Origin: Rosettibacter sp037481715
Lineage (GTDB): Bacteria > Bacteroidota > Ignavibacteria > Ignavibacteriales > Melioribacteraceae
Assembly (NCBI GenBank): GCA_037481715.1
Contig: JBBFLD010000001.1
Span: 496,001 to 560,000, forward strand
Length of the DNA: 64,000 nucleotides
Direction: 5' to 3'
Notes under the pieces: model-generated
The model's database searches: none
What the model saw: only the letters and a program-made list of their open reading frames with translations
What the model was told of the DNA's origin: nothing
In this document: in pieces, positions 62,991 through 64,000 of the stretch
Position numbering within the stretch: position 1 is the first letter of the stretch
How the letters are laid out: each line of letters starts with the position of its first letter
Translations under genes and position numbers: made by a program

Positions 62991-64000
62991 TTATAAATCT
63001 ATTTTAATACCTAAATCAGCTGTTAAACCATAACGTTCACTTGTATTCAAAATTTTGTAACCATTAACACGATTGTAAATCAAGTTTTCTTCTTTAATGT
63101 TTGTGAGGTTATTAACATTCAAAAGAATAGCAATATGTTCGTTGTATTGATATTTAAATGCAAAATCTAATCTTGTAAATGGATTAATTATAACATCGCC
63201 TCTTCCACTGGGTGAAAATGACAAATTATACTCTGATTGATGAAATAATGAAATACGCGCAGAAAAAGGACCAATATCATAACCTAATGCAATGTTGCCA
63301 AAAAATTCCGGCTGATTTTCTAATTGCTGTTTAACTTCTATTGCACGTTCTGAATATTGAGGAACCTTAATTTTAATACCTGGCAAAATTTCTTTTTCAA
63401 CAAATGTTGTATCAGTCTTTGAACCTATCAGCCATGTTTCTGATCTAACAAGTGATGCATTATAACTTAAGACAAAGTTTCTAAGAAGTCCTGGTAAAAA
63501 TGTAAAATTAATTTGATGTTCAAATTCAAATCCCCAAACTTTTGTTGGCTTTGGCGAATTGTATGGAACTGTTAAAGCATATGTACCAGTATGAAGTGTT
63601 TTCCATTGCAGTCCAAGATAATGAAATAATGTATCACCGGTTGTATTAATTCTATTAAGCATATGGTACATATCTTTAATTTCTTTGTAGAATGCGGAAA
63701 TTGAAATCAATCCAATTTCATTTCCATAGAATGATGTATTAATTTCGTAGTTCCATGCTTGTGCTGTTTTTAAAATTGGATTGCCAACAATTAATTGCTT
63801 ATCGATACCAACTTGAGCCGGTCTCCATGCAAAATATTTACTCAGTCTCATATTAAAATCTGGTCTTGCTAAAGCTTTATATGCTGCGATTCTGATGCTC
63901 ATAAAATTTGTTGGCTTGATATTAAGATGGAAGTTTGGAAGATAAATTGTTTGAGTAAAGTTTGATGATGTATCTTTTGTTACCCCAAGAGGAATTGGGA
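62991..64000 (-). CDS. TonB-dependent receptor, C-terminal part (N-terminus off window)
   Basis: The frame is open from the stop at 62991 through the window edge; the Met at 63902 is internal, since YLPNFHLNIKPTNF and further barrel residues are encoded upstream of it in frame. The visible part is the C-terminal third of a large outer-membrane receptor: YKALARPDFNMRLSKYFAWR, WGFEFEHQINFTFLPG, FTRLDFAFKYQYNEHIAILL, and a terminal SERYGLTADLGIKIDL strand. The start lies beyond 64000. Probably the oligosaccharide importer partnered with the secreted beta-helix protein, 64 bp downstream. Confidence 0.88.
   Translation of the reverse strand, partial: PIPLGVTKDTSSNFTQTIYLPNFHLNIKPTNFMSIRIAAYKALARPDFNMRLSKYFAWRPAQVGIDKQLIVGNPILKTAQAWNYEINTSFYGNEIGLISISAFYKEIKDMYHMLNRINTTGDTLFHYLGLQWKTLHTGTYALTVPYNSPKPTKVWGFEFEHQINFTFLPGLLRNFVLSYNASLVRSETWLIGSKTDTTFVEKEILPGIKIKVPQYSERAIEVKQQLENQPEFFGNIALGYDIGPFSARISLFHQSEYNLSFSPSGRGDVIINPFTRLDFAFKYQYNEHIAILLNVNNLTNIKEENLIYNRVNGYKILNTSERYGLTADLGIKIDL

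Noticed and set aside
62991..63902. Complete 303-residue receptor starting at 63902
   Set aside because: The frame stays open to the window edge with receptor-like barrel sequence, so the Met is internal.

Overview
The window looks like chromosome from an Ignavibacteria-type member of the Bacteroidota/Chlorobi group. The DNA is strongly AT-rich. The primary sigma factor (44572-45432) is the short Bacteroidota form without region 1.1. A pectin-type beta-helix protein ends in a type IX secretion sorting tail with the NYPNPFNP motif common in Ignavibacteria. Best promoter found (before trp) fits both TTGACA/TATATT and the Bacteroidota TAnnTTTG box. This placement is inference; no rRNA gene is present. 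No phage, IS element or CRISPR array was seen.

Layout. 1-8521 (minus): envelope sugar genes (two GT4, two GT9/heptosyltransferase-type), an OPT transporter, TIGR02757 protein, pdxJ and an EamA transporter. 8639-14864 (minus): ackA, 3-hydroxyacyl-CoA dehydrogenase, icd, maf, a small secreted protein and a MATE exporter. 15014-18652: a double-HTH regulator, a large PAS/GAF histidine kinase, and a tRNA-Ala(GGC) with a broken GIY-YIG nuclease gene and a second truncated tRNA copy beside it. 18653-31613: a CX4CH cytochrome-like lipoprotein, a candidate ceramide trio (reductase, serine palmitoyltransferase, GNAT-like acyltransferase), a PorD-like/PorV-like/HhH outer-membrane group, a lysine degradation pair (AASA dehydrogenase and lysine 6-aminotransferase) and rsmI. 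31647-39190 (minus): apt, dus, MFS exporter, CapA-like protein, histone H1-like protein, an EMO-type Fe-S oxidoreductase, bioY and a hydrolase. 39337-43450 (plus): acyl-CoA dehydrogenase, a divergent HisA-like protein, a cyclic-nucleotide-binding protein, a universal stress protein and an eIF2B-like protein. Then come a TPR protein, sigA and a class V aminotransferase.

47107-53899 is a complete tryptophan operon, trpL-E-G-D-C-F-B-A. Its leader peptide carries WAWCWW, and perfect alternative 1:2, 2:3 and 3:4 pairings give a textbook attenuator. A long hairpin splits trpF from trpB. An array of about 19 degenerate 8-bp repeats follows trpA.

54212-64000 (minus) looks like a pectin/oligogalacturonide locus: KDG kinase, secreted cupin, double VOC protein, TonB-dependent receptor, GH28, LacI-type regulator, secreted beta-helix protein with a T9SS tail, and a second receptor cut by the window edge. 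Its likely logic is secreted depolymerisation, TonB uptake, periplasmic trimming and catabolism through 2-keto-3-deoxygluconate.

Several genes begin with TTG. Where the longest frame began at a TTG/GTG ahead of a better ATG with a ribosome site or signal peptide, the start has been moved and the reason given.
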